From contig QKWP01000114.1 in the NCBI GenBank assembly GCA_003550325.1, forward strand, positions 358,914 through 422,913: a DNA stretch of 64,000 bases, in the 5' to 3' direction. The notes beneath the pieces were generated by a model. It was not told the origin of the DNA. It worked only from the letters and a program-made list of their open reading frames with translations, and did not search any database. This document shows positions 35,240-47,012 of this stretch, in pieces (the stretch's first letter is position 1; each line of letters starts with the position of its first letter). This stretch comes from Gigaspora rosea (taxonomy: Eukaryota; Glomeromycota; Glomeromycetes; Diversisporales; Gigasporaceae). Made by a program: the position numbers and the translations under genes.

Positions 35240-36200
35240 TATACTTTAGCAAAAAAAAGCTTTCAAACTGTTAAAAATGATTGGTGCATATTGAACCATG
35301 TATTTTTGTTGCTTTTATAGATATTTCATTCTATATTTATTTATAGCATTGAGTGTTATTCTTTTTTTTTGGGTTTTTTCATTGAATTTTTTACTAGCTT
35401 GATGAATTGATAATTAATGATTTTTAAAGAAATAGTGAGAAGCTGTAATGAAGAATTTTGAATAAATTTGTTCATTAATAATCATTTGATTATTCTCATA
35501 TACAATAAACCGGTTTTCAAGGACAATCCCAAGTTAAAATTACTCAAGATCGCTAAAAACTTTACTATTTAAAGACCAGATTAGCTAATATCAGTACTGT
35601 ATATATGAGTATATTAGATTTATTTATATAAACAATCACAGATATGTATGGTATGATAGGACCTGAAAAACTTAGATACAACTCAGATCTGAGTTTGTAT
35701 AATATTAGTAGTATTTTAGCCAAAAAGATGTATAAACTAGAGCAAAATTTGAAAATTTACTATATAAAAATGCAATGTTGATGAATTTCTATACAAAATT
35801 TCCTTTTTAGAATTATTTGAGTTGTATCAGAGTTCTTCAGAGTCCTGTAGATGAAACATTCTGTCGGGATATAGGGTCGGTAAAATGAGCTATTGGATAA
35901 CTAACTTTCGGGAAATCAAGCAGCAACCTATTTATTATATGATTTTAGTAGTACAATGAGATTTATATAAAAATTAAAAATGTGCTACTAATAAAACTTT
36001 TTACAGTTATAATTCAAATATAACTAAAATTTTATAATATATAGAACAAAATGCACATTTTATAATAGTAAAATTTTAATAAAGTATATATTTAAAAAAA
36101 TTATACTTCAATGTATCATTAAGTTTTTCTGAGTTAGCTCAAATTTCTTTGAGTCACACAAAATGATTAATTTTGATTGGTCAATATTAAATGATCATTA
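35240..36200. other. AT-rich stretch without a supported gene
   Basis: No ORF. A weak direct or inverted relation between AACTCAGATCTGAG (about 35685) and TTGTATCAGAGTTCTTCAGA (about 35822) is the only structure seen. Confidence 0.5.
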
Positions 36201-36204
36201 TATA

Positions 36205-36437
36205 GGGTCTTTGCCTTGAAATTGACCTTATGGGACTATGTAGATCTTATGAATAAAACTTAAAATTTCTAGCCATCCAGTAATCCAATTCAAATAAACT
36301 TTTTATTTTGTAGAGCTTAGTGAGTTTTACAAAATAAAAAAAGGTTTATTTGATTGGATTACTGGGTGGCTAGAAACTTTAATTTTTATCCATAAGATTT
36401 ATATAGTCCTATAAGATCATTTTCAAGGCAAAGACCC
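36205..36437. mobile_element. Hairpin element of about 233 bp
   Basis: Almost the whole interval is an inverted repeat. GGGTCTTTGCCTTGAAA is mirrored by TTTCAAGGCAAAGACCC, and CTAGCCATCCAGTAATCCAA by TTGGATTACTGGGTGGCTAG, with a loop of about 45 nt near 36310. It is non-coding and probably a miniature foldback element. Confidence 0.8.
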
Positions 36438-36439
36438 AT

Positions 36440-38275
36440 ATGATTTTGTAAACAATGTTTGACCCCTAAAATTTAAATCTTCATGATTTGATGAATATTC
36501 ACCTAATATTAATAATTTTACTATTTTGAGAATCAGAAATACCTGCTCTATAATTTTATTTAATAGTTCAAAAATGATATGCTTAAAAAATTTTTATAAA
36601 ATTATAAAAAGAAAAAATAAATACCACAAATTTTTTATATGCAATTTGTACCCTATTCTTAATATTTATGTTTGCCAATTCTCTTGATTTAACAACTTCT
36701 TATGATAAACCATTTTGACATTTGAGAGCTTTCTTTTTAGCAACTCTTCAAATTCTTAATATGTAAATGCAATATTAAGTATTGCACGATATCAATTATA
36801 TATATTAAAATAATTTTTGTTTTTTTAGAATATTGCTGTGTTAATTTATTAATTAATTAAAGACAAATATTTTAGACTATTTATATTTTTATTATTAGCT
36901 AGAGCAGTGCAAAAGTCAGAATATGGTCAACCTTTTACATAGAACTAATGTTCATTAGGCCATGTAAAGTTGCTTTTTTATTTTGCATTACCCACTGTTT
37001 CATTTTTTCAAAATTTTTTTTTTGTGATTCCAATTGTGCCAATTGTTCAATTTTTGAATCTATTTTTCATTGCTATTTTCATCTGGTATCACCTGATAGA
37101 GACCTTAATTTCCCATAATTGTCTGATAGGACTAACAGACTACCAGCCCAATTTTTGATTCTGTGTTGTTCAAAATGAAAAATTAATCTTGTATAACCTT
37201 AAATATGATTATTTTTCTATTTGCAGTAAATTAAATTAAAAAAAAAAACAAAAAAAAATCTATCTGTTTGTCCCAAATCTTGTAATCTATATAATACAAA
37301 CTGAAAAAAATCAAATTTGCGTGGCCTTATATCAAGACTTTAAAGTTGATTATATTTGGTTGTAATTTGAAATTTCATTAGTAGTAAGTTTGTGTGCTCA
37401 ATGAAGTATCAAAAAAATAAGAAAATCTTACTTGAGCAACCAACATTTACATAACGACTAATATCTAAGCACATGCTTTATTTATTTTTATTTATTTTTA
37501 TTTATTTATTTATTTTATTTATTGTATTACATTGTAATGTTTGTATGCTTAATGAAGTATCGAATAAAGAAATTTTACTTTAGCAACCAGTATGATAAAT
37601 ATTTAAGTACTTTTTATTTATTTTAAAAATTACATTTGATTCTATGAAATTTTTATTACTGCAAAACTGAAAAGATACTTATAACAATACATTTTGAAAA
37701 GTGTTATTTTGAATTTTCTTTTTTTTTTGGACCTTGTTGTGGTACTAAAGATGAGGTGATCCATTTTATCCAATTTGAAATGGTATTTCATACATCCAAT
37801 AAGACTACAGCAAACTTTCTAAAATTGTTATATAGTAATGCACCAAGCAGAGAACAAAGTACATACTAAGAATGGCTTTACCAACTGGAGCAACATTACC
37901 TAGTATGGTCCAGAGCAAAAACATTTGTATACCAAATTTTAACTACAATTAAAAATTAATAAATTATTAATAGTATATAAAAAATTTTTTTATATTTCAA
38001 TAAAATAGCTTTTAAATTAATTATTTATATTATTTTTATTATTATATTATAGTTATACTTTTATAATTAATAATAAAAAACTTATTTAATTTAAAAATAA
38101 TAAAAAAAGTTGGGTTGAAAAAAATTACATATTTGCTATTTTTAGACCAAATATGCAGTGTAACATGCTGTGTTATGCAAGCACCTTGGTGTGCATATAA
38201 TAAATATACTATATAAATTTTATTAAATTTGAATTATAAGTTATAGAGAAATTAAACTTCAAAGTTATTTAATTT
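36440..38275. other. AT-rich stretch without a supported gene
   Basis: The ORF at 36970-37158 is low complexity. At about 37380-37620 a unit of 165 bp occurs twice (GTTTGTrTGCTyAATGAAGTATC and TTACTTnAGCAACCA), separated by a TTTA microsatellite at 37480-37525. Confidence 0.5.
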
Positions 38276-38279
38276 AATT

Positions 38280-39121
38280 TAAAAAATTTGTCAAAAATAG
38301 TATAGTTTAATTTAAAATCTATATACTGAGCTAAGGTTTCAAAATTATAAAATAAAAATAAAATCTTAAATCTATATACTGAGCTAAGTTTTCAAAACTA
38401 TAAAATAAAAACAAAATCATAAATTCTATTAAATAATATCTTTTAAATAAAAAAGTTTATTTGCTGACCTGGATAAGATTGGCAGAATTTCTATATTATA
38501 AATTGGGATAAAATTCCTATGATATTAATTATATGCTAAAATCTAAGCGGAGTCAAATGAAAAGTATTTTTTATTAAGTTAATGATACAAGTCGATTAAT
38601 TGAAACTTGTAGAGCTCATTGAGACACATCTAACGTGGTTAGATCATCCAAATCGGCCCAGTAGATCATGAGAAATTATTAAAAAATGATTGGCCAACTA
38701 TATAAAATCTCTATGTAAAGTTTACATAGAGATTTTATATAGTTGGCAAATCATTTTTAATAATTTCTCGTGATCTTCTGGGCCAATTTGGATGATCTAA
38801 CCACTGTTAGATGCGTCTCAACGAGCACTACAACTTTCAATTAATCGACTTGTATCATTAACTTAATAAAAAAATACTTTTTATTTGACTCCGCTCAGAT
38901 TTTAGTATATATGATAGTTAATATCATAGGAATTTTATCCCAATTTCTAATATAGAAATTCTGCCAATCTTATCCAGGTCAGCAAATAAACTTTTTTTTA
39001 TTTAAAAGATATTATTTAATAGAATTTATGATTTTGTTTTTATTTTATAATTTTGAAAACTTAGCTCAGTATATAGATTTTAAATTAAACTATACTATTT
39101 TTGATCAATTTTTTTAAATTG
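38280..39121. mobile_element. Near-perfect palindrome of about 840 bp
   Basis: The arms meet at 38720 with essentially no loop (CTATGTAAA-G-TTTACATAG) and extend out to AATTTGTCAAAAATAG at the left and CTATTTTTGATCAATT at the right. The left arm has an extra direct repeat of about 50 bp (CTATATACTGAGCTAAG twice). The inner roughly 150 bp of each arm, with GTTAGATCATCCAAATCGGC and TTATATAGTTGGC, matches the inner arms of 33107-34039. No ORF. Confidence 0.9.
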
Positions 39122-39402
39122 ATAAATATTGAAAAGTTGCTATTAATAAAATATTTTATTTTCTATATAAAATAATCAAATAAAAGCTATAATAAACTTT
39201 TCCCTAATCTAAAAATTATATTTTTTTTAAAAAAATTATTAAGTTTATATGCAAATAAAATTTTTATTAATTTTTATTTGGTGTACAAAGGTTTTTGCAC
39301 CGGACTATAGCAATGTAGAACTTGGGGGCTCCTGACTTGGCAGATAAAATAATGACGTATTTACTTCAAAATATGAAATACATAAATCTGATTTTTTTTA
39401 AT

Positions 39403-40809
39403 GTCTAGACCAATGATGCCTGACGAAAGATGAAATAGTTTCATCTAAACAAATGACGAAACCGTTTCATCTGGCAGCTCCAACGAGTGACGAAACTCGT
39501 GAAAATTTGGTAATAACACAGTAATTTATCATTTTTTGTTTATTTTAACATAAAAAAGCTCTCTTTATAGGTAAAATTTCATAATATGCATTTTTTTTAC
39601 TTAGAAAACGGAGGTAGTTGTCATAGTAAAATTTTATGTTATTACAATTTCTTGTTTTGATTGTTAAAAGTTGTAGATTTGAAGATCCTGCAATTTTTAT
39701 TGGTTCAGAGCCTTTACATAAGAGCACCCTATACCGATTACCATGATCACATGATATCGTGAATTGAGTTCACGATTGAAATTGGATATTCGAATCCTAC
39801 AATTAGGAATTAAGAAAATTGAACTATAGAACAGGGACAATGATTTTCTGTGTTCACGGTATTTTGCAGGAAAATCATGGAAATGGCTTATAAAAATCGT
39901 ATTTTTGGCCAAGCTTAGGTTCCTTCCTCAAAAAAAGGGTGCACGAAATTTATGATCAAACACGAGTACGTGACAGCACGAGAGTATACAGAACTATATG
40001 GAATATAACACGGGACGGTGTGCAGAAAAACGTGCACTGGACGTAAAAAGACGCGAATTCTGTGCAACAGTGCACATGCTTTCCCGTGCAATATTCCATA
40101 TAGTTACGTATGTAGCCGTTTATTATTTCGTGCACATGCACATGAAAAAATTTCGTGCAATTACGTATTGCGTGTATGCAGATTACGTGCAACTGATCTT
40201 ATTTCCGTGCTTTGGGCGTGCTATATTTCGTGCAGTCATGTGCTATCACGTGTAAAAATTTCTTATAGGGTAATGCCGGTTGACATTTAATTTTGGCCGG
40301 AATTTACAACTATAATGCTGGCCGTTTTATGTAATTCTGGTCAGATCGCAGAATTTTTGCAGAATTACCATTTTGCACGGATGGAATTGGTATTTTGTCA
40401 CCGCAGAAAATCATCGTCACTGCTATAGAATTAATACTAAGTATTGTAAGACCAGTTACACCGTAGCAAGACCCTACTAACCTTGAGACCTGGACCAACC
40501 TCTCTCTGTCTACCGATTCAAGGTTAAGGAGTCTTGTATTAGTTAAATTAGTTAGTTGGTTAGTTTTAATTATCCCAATTAGCCCACACTTTCTCAGCAT
40601 GCATGAAACCCATCACTAGTTTTATCAATCGTCAGTCATTTGTAGTTCGTCTATAGTTTCGTCAATTGCCTATAGTTCGTCTGTAGTTTCGTCAATCGCC
40701 TATAGTTTCGTCATTAGTCTATAGTTTCGTCATTCGTCTGGGTTTCGTCAGACGAAACCAGCAGAGACGAATACGTTTAAAGTAGTTTCGTCAGGTATCA
40801 TTAGTCTAG
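39403..40809. mobile_element. TIR element of about 1.4 kb with TTTCGTC subterminal repeats
   Basis: Ends GTCTAGACCAATGATGCCTG and CAGGTATCATTAGTCTAGAC are inverted, continuing into ACGAAA/TTTCGT. The right subterminal region (40640-40800) holds about eight TAGTTTCGTCA-type repeats; the left has three or four related GACGAAAC motifs. The interior has a CGTGCA-rich patch (39940-40260) with overlapping ORFs on both strands, none with a recognisable domain. A related 30-bp motif, ATACATAAATCyrATTTTTT and nearby CTAGAC, occurs at both 39380 and 40850, perhaps an old target duplication or solo end. Confidence 0.65.
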
Positions 40810-40900
40810 ACTTAATTACATAATCATTTGCTGATAAATCTTTATCTAATACATAAATCCAATTTTTTTAACATCTAGACTTATAATAATTACAAAATTA

Positions 40901-41151
40901 GTGGTAAAATTTTTGTTGATTTGCAGTAAATTTTCGGTAATTACATTTACCGAAAATTTTAAAGTTTTTGATAATAGAATTTTCGGCCGATATATTATCG
41001 CGGTATCATTTGTTTTGATTTTTGGACTGATCCGGGATGGTCTGTTAAAACAAACGAATATCGATCGGCCAAAAATTATATTATCGAAAAACTATGGTAA
41101 ATGTAATTACCGTAAATTTACTGCGGATCAACAAAAATTTTACCACGTGTC
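40901..41151. mobile_element. Miniature element with about 50-bp terminal inverted repeats
   Basis: GTGGTAAAATTTTTGTTGAT is mirrored by ATCAACAAAAATTTTACCAC. The inversion continues with TGCAGTAAATTTTCGGTAAT against ATTACCGTAAATTTACTGCG. Inside, ATTTTCGGCCGATATA and TATCGATCGGCC are partly mirrored. The plus-strand ORF covering it is not a gene. Confidence 0.8.
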
Positions 41152-41750
41152 CCACTAAATTTTGAAATCAGCTGTAACACGTTTGCCTATTTATTTCACC
41201 GTGTCGGAATTTTAAAAATAGAATAGGATCTTTTAAACATCCATTTATTTTCAATATATTAATTATGAAACCCCTATTATATAATGTTTCAAAGCCATTT
41301 ATCTTATATGCATGAAACATCTATAAGTTAGGACCAAACTTTAACAACGCCATTTAGGAAAAGTGCATAGAGGTCAAATATATGGGTAATGGACTAGGAA
41401 AACCCATCTCTGAAGGGGATTTTCCATTTCGAGAAAATAGCGATTAATTGTTTGTGAAACCTAAATTTTGCCCTGAATTTTTTGTTTATTAGCGCTTAGA
41501 AATAATTGTTAGTGCTTGGTGTTACTTTGAATTACTTTTTTTGGAAATTTTGGTTTGGATACAATATTTTTTTTGGTAATTGATTTTCTTTTAAATGCTT
41601 TTTTTGGTAGTTTTAGGTTTCACAAATTTCAACAGATTGTAGTTGAATCTCTATCTCTATCTCTATCTCTTTCTCTAGCTCTTGAAATTGAGCAGTGTAT
41701 TGCGCAGCGCGAGCTCTAGAGAGAGCGCTCTAATTTTTTCGCTTCACGGA
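41152..41750. other. Intergenic stretch
   Basis: Contains a CTATCT microsatellite at about 41650-41680 followed by a GAGCTC/GCGCG-rich patch. No gene is supported. Confidence 0.5.
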
Positions 41751-41754
41751 CGAA

Positions 41755-42420
41755 GGTTGTATATATAATAAAAAAAAAATACAAATGATTAAAAAGGTAA
41801 ATTAGTGATTCAAAAGTTAAACGAATAAAATACTGCATAATTTTATTACCAAAATAGAAAACAATCGCCTAACCCTTTATCAGTAGTAAATTGATTTTTA
41901 GAGTTCGTTCATTCAAAGAGATAATTGAGGTATAGTACTAATTAATGTGTTCTATTTTTGGTTAACTTCATTATTTTTAAAATTATGTCTATGAAATTCC
42001 CGAATAAAGAACAAATGCAACATCATAAAAATACCGTCAAAGTGCTTTTTAAATCGTATTAACTTTATGGGTTCTCAACGAGTTTATTCATGCAAGTATG
42101 ATTATAATTTTTTCTTACAATGCTAGTGTATGTTTATATTTTCCGTATTTTACCGAATGACGGTTGTATATATAATAAAAAAAAATGCAAATGACAATTT
42201 AAAAAGTAAATTCATGATACTAAATTGCATAAATGAAATATTGCATAACTTCATTACCAAAACAGAAAACAATCGCCTTACTTATCGGGTAGAAAATTGA
42301 TACGATAATCGAGGTATGGACTAAAATGTAATCATTCATGTGTGCTATTTTTGATTAATAATATTTTTTACATTTGAACTATGAGATTTCCGAATAAAGA
42401 AAAAGTAAAATCATTATTAC
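41755..42420. repeat. Two-copy tandem duplication, period about 410 bp
   Basis: GGTTGTATATATAATAAAAA begins both units (about 41755 and 42163). Both continue through TTnATTACCAAAAyAGAAAA, CAATCGCCTnAC and TTCCCGAATAAAGAA. The second unit carries several short deletions. Confidence 0.8.
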
Positions 42421-42446
42421 AGTATTAAACTAAAAATAACACAAAA

Positions 42447-42565
42447 GGGTGAAACCCGCGCTGAAATGATCACGTTATTGATGCAGATTTAGCTTAATTA
42501 GTTTAGGATAGTTAGATGGAGATCTGTATCAATAACGTAACTATTTCGTCGCGGGTTTCACCCTG
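42447..42565. mobile_element. Hairpin element of about 119 bp
   Basis: AGGGTGAAACCCGCG is mirrored by CGCGGGTTTCACCCT, continuing CGTTATTGATGCAGAT against ATCTGTATCAATAACG. The arms are about 45 bp with a loop of about 35. Confidence 0.8.
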
Positions 42566-42569
42566 TCGT

Positions 42570-43260
42570 AAAATAACATCAAAAATCCATAATTAAAGGG
42601 TTTCAGAATTAAAATTCGTAAATCATCCTTATAATAAGGCAGAGTTGGGGGATAACGGTGCCAAATATCCCTTTTTAATGATGATAGTGCCGATTATTAT
42701 ATGATCATTACGCTCAAATCAACAAAATCCTGTTACATTTCGTATTAACAACATTAACTCCTCTCCTATTATTTACAAAATCTATTTAAAGTTACACTTC
42801 ACTAAATTACAAACTACAAGAAAAAACATAAAATAAAAAACAAAACAAGAGCGACATAAAAAAATCAACCAAAAAAATACAAAAAAGCCTATTTTTAAGA
42901 TCGCCAAAGAAGAGATTAGCCAAAGAATTGAGTCATTCGAGATCACTGATTATTTATTATTTTTTTATTTATAAAAAATGTAATATTTTTATGAGTATGT
43001 AATGTGTTAAAAATATAAAACACTTAGGCCAATTTAAAAAAAAAGGTAGAATTCATTTTATTATATTTATTAATAACTATAAGGATAGATATTTAACATC
43101 CGTAAACTTTATTCTGACAGAAACTTTTACTGTTTTACACAATGGAATGTTAATTTTAATTATAACTGTTTCAAAAAGGTGTGAACAGGTGATTTTTATG
43201 ACATATGCCCATATGGGAATTGGGAAATCAGAAATTTAATAATTAACTTTATCATTATTA
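42570..43260. other. Intergenic stretch
   Basis: No gene or clear repeat. Confidence 0.5.
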
Positions 43261-43265
43261 GAGAC

Positions 43266-43405
43266 GGGCATCACGCACTTATCAGTGAGAGATGCTTAAT
43301 AAGTACATATTTTAGGTTAGCTAATTATTGACGCCCGTTGTAATTTTAATATTATTAGACATTTAACAATTAAGCACTTCGTACTGATTAGAGCGTGATA
43401 CCTTT
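43266..43405. mobile_element. Small inverted-repeat element
   Basis: GGCATCACGCACTTATCAGT and GATGCTTAAT at the left are mirrored by ATTAAGCACTTCGTACTGAT and GAGCGTGATACC at the right, with mismatches. Confidence 0.55.
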
Positions 43406-43409
43406 TCTA

Positions 43410-45115
43410 ATCGTTATCATTAACGCATTATTGCAATTTATATTAATTTGTTTTTATAATCGTATTAATATTGATGGCAGATGCACTAGATACAAAACTT
43501 ATATACAAAAGAGGGATTGTCGAAAGTGTTTAGGTATACTGTGGAGTTGATTTGCAAACACAAAAATGCAAATGTGATATTACAAAACCACCCGTAGAGA
43601 CAATCGAACTGAAGCTGTCAAATATGCGTATACACGAATTTTCATGGCAGAAAAATCAAGTTTCTTTTGATTGCATTATAATTATTAAATAACTCTAAAA
43701 GATTCTTTTAATTTTTCACTTTTTCACGATGCAACAATGGGCTATCAAGATTGAATAAAAAAAATTATTTAGCAACAAAGTTTTACTTTAAGAGATGCGT
43801 TAAAGCATAATTTTTAATTGATCAATAGTTGATTTACTGTAAAAGCAAAATCATATGACATATATAAAAGTTGCAAGACTCAAGATGACTACCGTTTTTA
43901 GGAATTTATTAAAAATTTTTTAATTCATCTATTAAAATTTACCTTTACTTAAAATAGTATTATTTTATTGAACTATAAAAACTATTTCTATTGGGAAATT
44001 GGTGAGAATCTTTCTCTGTTAGAAGCGAGAGTTAAATAAAAAAAGGATATTTGGGAAATATCGTGGATTTCCCATGATATGGTGATCCCTGATCGTTCAC
44101 ACCTTTTTGAAAACAGCTGTAATTTTAATAAAACATATGTGGACTGGTCTAGGAAAATGTCATTATTGGAATTCTGGATTTCCACGGTTCGACACCAGGA
44201 GGGGGCAGACAAAGATTAAAGTAAAAAGGCAAGAACAGCCAACCATAGCACAGCAAATAGGCGAAAAAAGCCGTCAACAAAAAAATATAAAACAGAGTAA
44301 AACTATTTTATATATAAGAAGTGCCAGAGTTTTTCATTGAGCGAAACCAACCGATTTTAATCATTACTAAATTAGATAAGGTAAAAAAATAAATCCCACA
44401 ATAAAAATTCTTACAATAACTCATAGTATAATTATAATAATCTTCAACGTAAATTAGCTCGACCTTAATCCCAATATAAATGATCGTACAATAAAACTAT
44501 TGAAATAACCCATAATAAAACTACAAATAATTAATTCAGAATCAAACGCATCTTATATGCAAATACTGAACTGCAAACAAGTTCTTAATAAAAATTTTAA
44601 AATCATTCGATTAGATAGCAGTGACCACGCGAAAAAAAAAAACTCCCAGCGCATGGCAGGCGCATGACTTGTTTTTAGATATCAATTATGAATTACTGAA
44701 TAAACAATGTCATGTGATTATGAACCACTGATTGACCAATCTAATTTAATTGAGTCGTCAATTTTTTTGTTGTAAATCTATTTTAGAACACGAACGTTAA
44801 AAAATTGGGTTACATTCAAGTTAAAATATCTTGATAAATTATTATATCAACGTAGGGTAAAAAGTGAAATACATATAGATATAAACTGGAACTTTAATTT
44901 GAATCAAAAATCTCGAAATTGATAAAAAAGTGTCAGAGATGGGTTTTCCTAGTCCATTGCCCATATATTTAGACCAGAATCGGACGTTTTACTAAAACCT
45001 CTGCTAATATTAACGAAAATAAAAAAAATGACATTTATACCATTATAGATAATGTTACAGGAATTCAGAATATTGAGCATATTAAATGTGGAAAAATTTT
45101 CTGAATGTTGAAGTA
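43410..45115. other. Intergenic stretch
   Basis: The minus ORF at 43988-44212 and plus ORF at 44107-44340 overlap each other. Neither shows a domain, and no splicing model improves them. A few relatives of the 110-bp satellite unit occur at 44390-44540. Confidence 0.45.
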
Positions 45116-45117
45116 CA

Positions 45118-45275
45118 TATGCTGCAAAAAGGGGTAAACCAAAAACGATCTTCACAAAATCAATTTTATGTTATATACTACAAAATTTTATTTTATCAAG
45201 ATCTTATTTGCATAAAAAAAATATATTTTTTGAAAATTTGTCAAGTTACCCCTTTTTGCATCACCATGCTCATAT
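45118..45275. mobile_element. Small inverted-repeat element
   Basis: CATATGCTGCAAAAAGGGGT is mirrored by ACCCCTTTTTGCATCACCAT and CTCATATG about 130 bp downstream, with AAGATCTTATTTG-like sequence inside. Probably a miniature element. Confidence 0.5.
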
Positions 45276-45279
45276 GTGA

Positions 45280-46950
45280 CATCAATTCCGATGAAAAAAA
45301 ATTCCCTGTTAAGAAACTTTGTCCAATATTGATTTATCTCGATATTAATGCGTGAAGGTTTGGGCATTTACACGAATGGTATATGATCTGATTATACGAA
45401 TTCAATGGAAAACAATCACGCGATTATATGACTTTCGAACAATTTTTATTTGTATAAATGCTATGCTATATAGTTAATATAATTAACAAAGGTGTGAAGA
45501 ATTGGTCCATAACATTTATCTTTTTCTAATCAACAGTCAAAATCGGACAGATACTGTAATGTCTTCCACAATTATTTATTTTGGTTTACTAAGTCTCTCG
45601 TGGCACAAGAAAATCTTAATCGCATAATGACAATTGAGTCAATTTTGCAAGATATTTCGACGCTAATCTGTTCTGGAAAAATCTGTTCTGGAAAAATAAG
45701 TCAATCTCATTACGTGTCATGCATATAGATTGACTAATCAGATATCTAATCATTATACGAAGCCTGGAATTTGATAAATGATTTGTTTTTTGATTAGTTA
45801 AACAAATTTTATGGATCGACTGATCGACTTTACGTTCTCAATAATGTTTGCGGCGAGAGTACAAGTTCTTTTCTCTGATCAAAACTTTATAAGTTTCTTT
45901 ATACATGCATTTAAGTCTGTGTCTCATTTGTTTATATCTGTGATTTTTTATCCATCAATACTAAATTTATTCGATTCTTTAGTCATTTAAATTCTTTAAC
46001 CATTTATAGTAAATTGATTACATTTATAGTAAATTAATTACATCTATAGTAAATTGACTCCATTCAACATTTGATATCGGTAGTAGGAAAACATTCAACT
46101 GAAAATATCAATCTATCGCCAAATTAGGAATTCATTTCTAAATCGACCAGGTTTTAACTCTTTAAGTACTTACGTACGTACTTTATGCTCGAAAGATTTT
46201 CATATAATATTACTTATTTGAACGAATCTTACGGCAATAAAGGTTTTTAAATGCTTGGCATCTGTGATATTGAAACTCTTTGTTTGAGTCGCATGCATAT
46301 TTTTTTTCGAGTTAACTTTTAGAGTTAGAGAAAAATTTAAGCGTTTTAAAACGTTAAAATAAATATTAGAGTTTTGATGTTATTTCATTTATTTTATTTT
46401 ATTTTTTTTATTGTAATTTATTTTGTTACTATTTTGAAAATTTCTTCTAATTTACAAAGGTAGTAAATTTGCCAATCAAAATTCAGGGTCAGGTGTAACA
46501 TGCAATTTTATGCAAAAAATTAACCTAAAAATTTGCTTGTGACTTAAAAAAATTTAATTTTTGTTTATTAATAAAAATTGTTTATTTTTATACAGTAGAT
46601 CATAGGTGTTAATCACATGTGGCTATTATTTGTTATTTTTTAATTCTATTCAGATGGTGTTTTTTGATCTTACATAGATCTAATAATAGACAACAGAAGT
46701 TACGATTGCTAAGAAAGCATTTGTTTTTTGTACGAAACTGGAGTTAAACAAAGAAAGTTCCTGCTTTATGCCTCCAGGATAAAATACAAAATACAAAATT
46801 TGATATATTATCTCCGTTGTTTCACTCCAACAATGAGATATTATTATGTATTGATCCTTTCATTTACACATTGTATTTTAAACCAGGAAAATTATATTTT
46901 GCCTTTAAAGTTGTTGATAACGTGATGACTTGTATGCTGTATACGATTTT
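45280..46950. other. Intergenic stretch upstream of the multicopper oxidase
   Basis: No gene. It includes a triplicated motif CATyTATAGTAAATTGA at about 46000-46060 and TACGTACGTAC near 46170. The short ORFs at 46728-47071 lack coding features. Confidence 0.5.
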
Positions 46951-46952
46951 CC

Positions 46953-46960
46953 TTTATATA
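46953..46960 (+). promoter_or_regulatory. TATA-like box of the multicopper oxidase gene
   Basis: TTTATATA lies 53 nt upstream of the start codon, a plausible core-promoter spacing. It is weak evidence in AT-rich DNA. Confidence 0.25.
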
Positions 46961-47012
46961 CGTTGGTTTTTCTTTCATGAAAATTTATCTTTCACAAGCT
47001 TCTTGATTAAAA

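Noticed and set aside
39956..40290. Overlapping frames of 78-90 codons on both strands
   Set aside because: All are caused by the CGTGCA-rich repeat patch; no domain and no preference for one frame.
44150..44215. GGTTCGACACC resembling a tRNA B box
   Set aside because: The flanking bases do not form a T-stem or acceptor stem, and no A box is found at the right distance.
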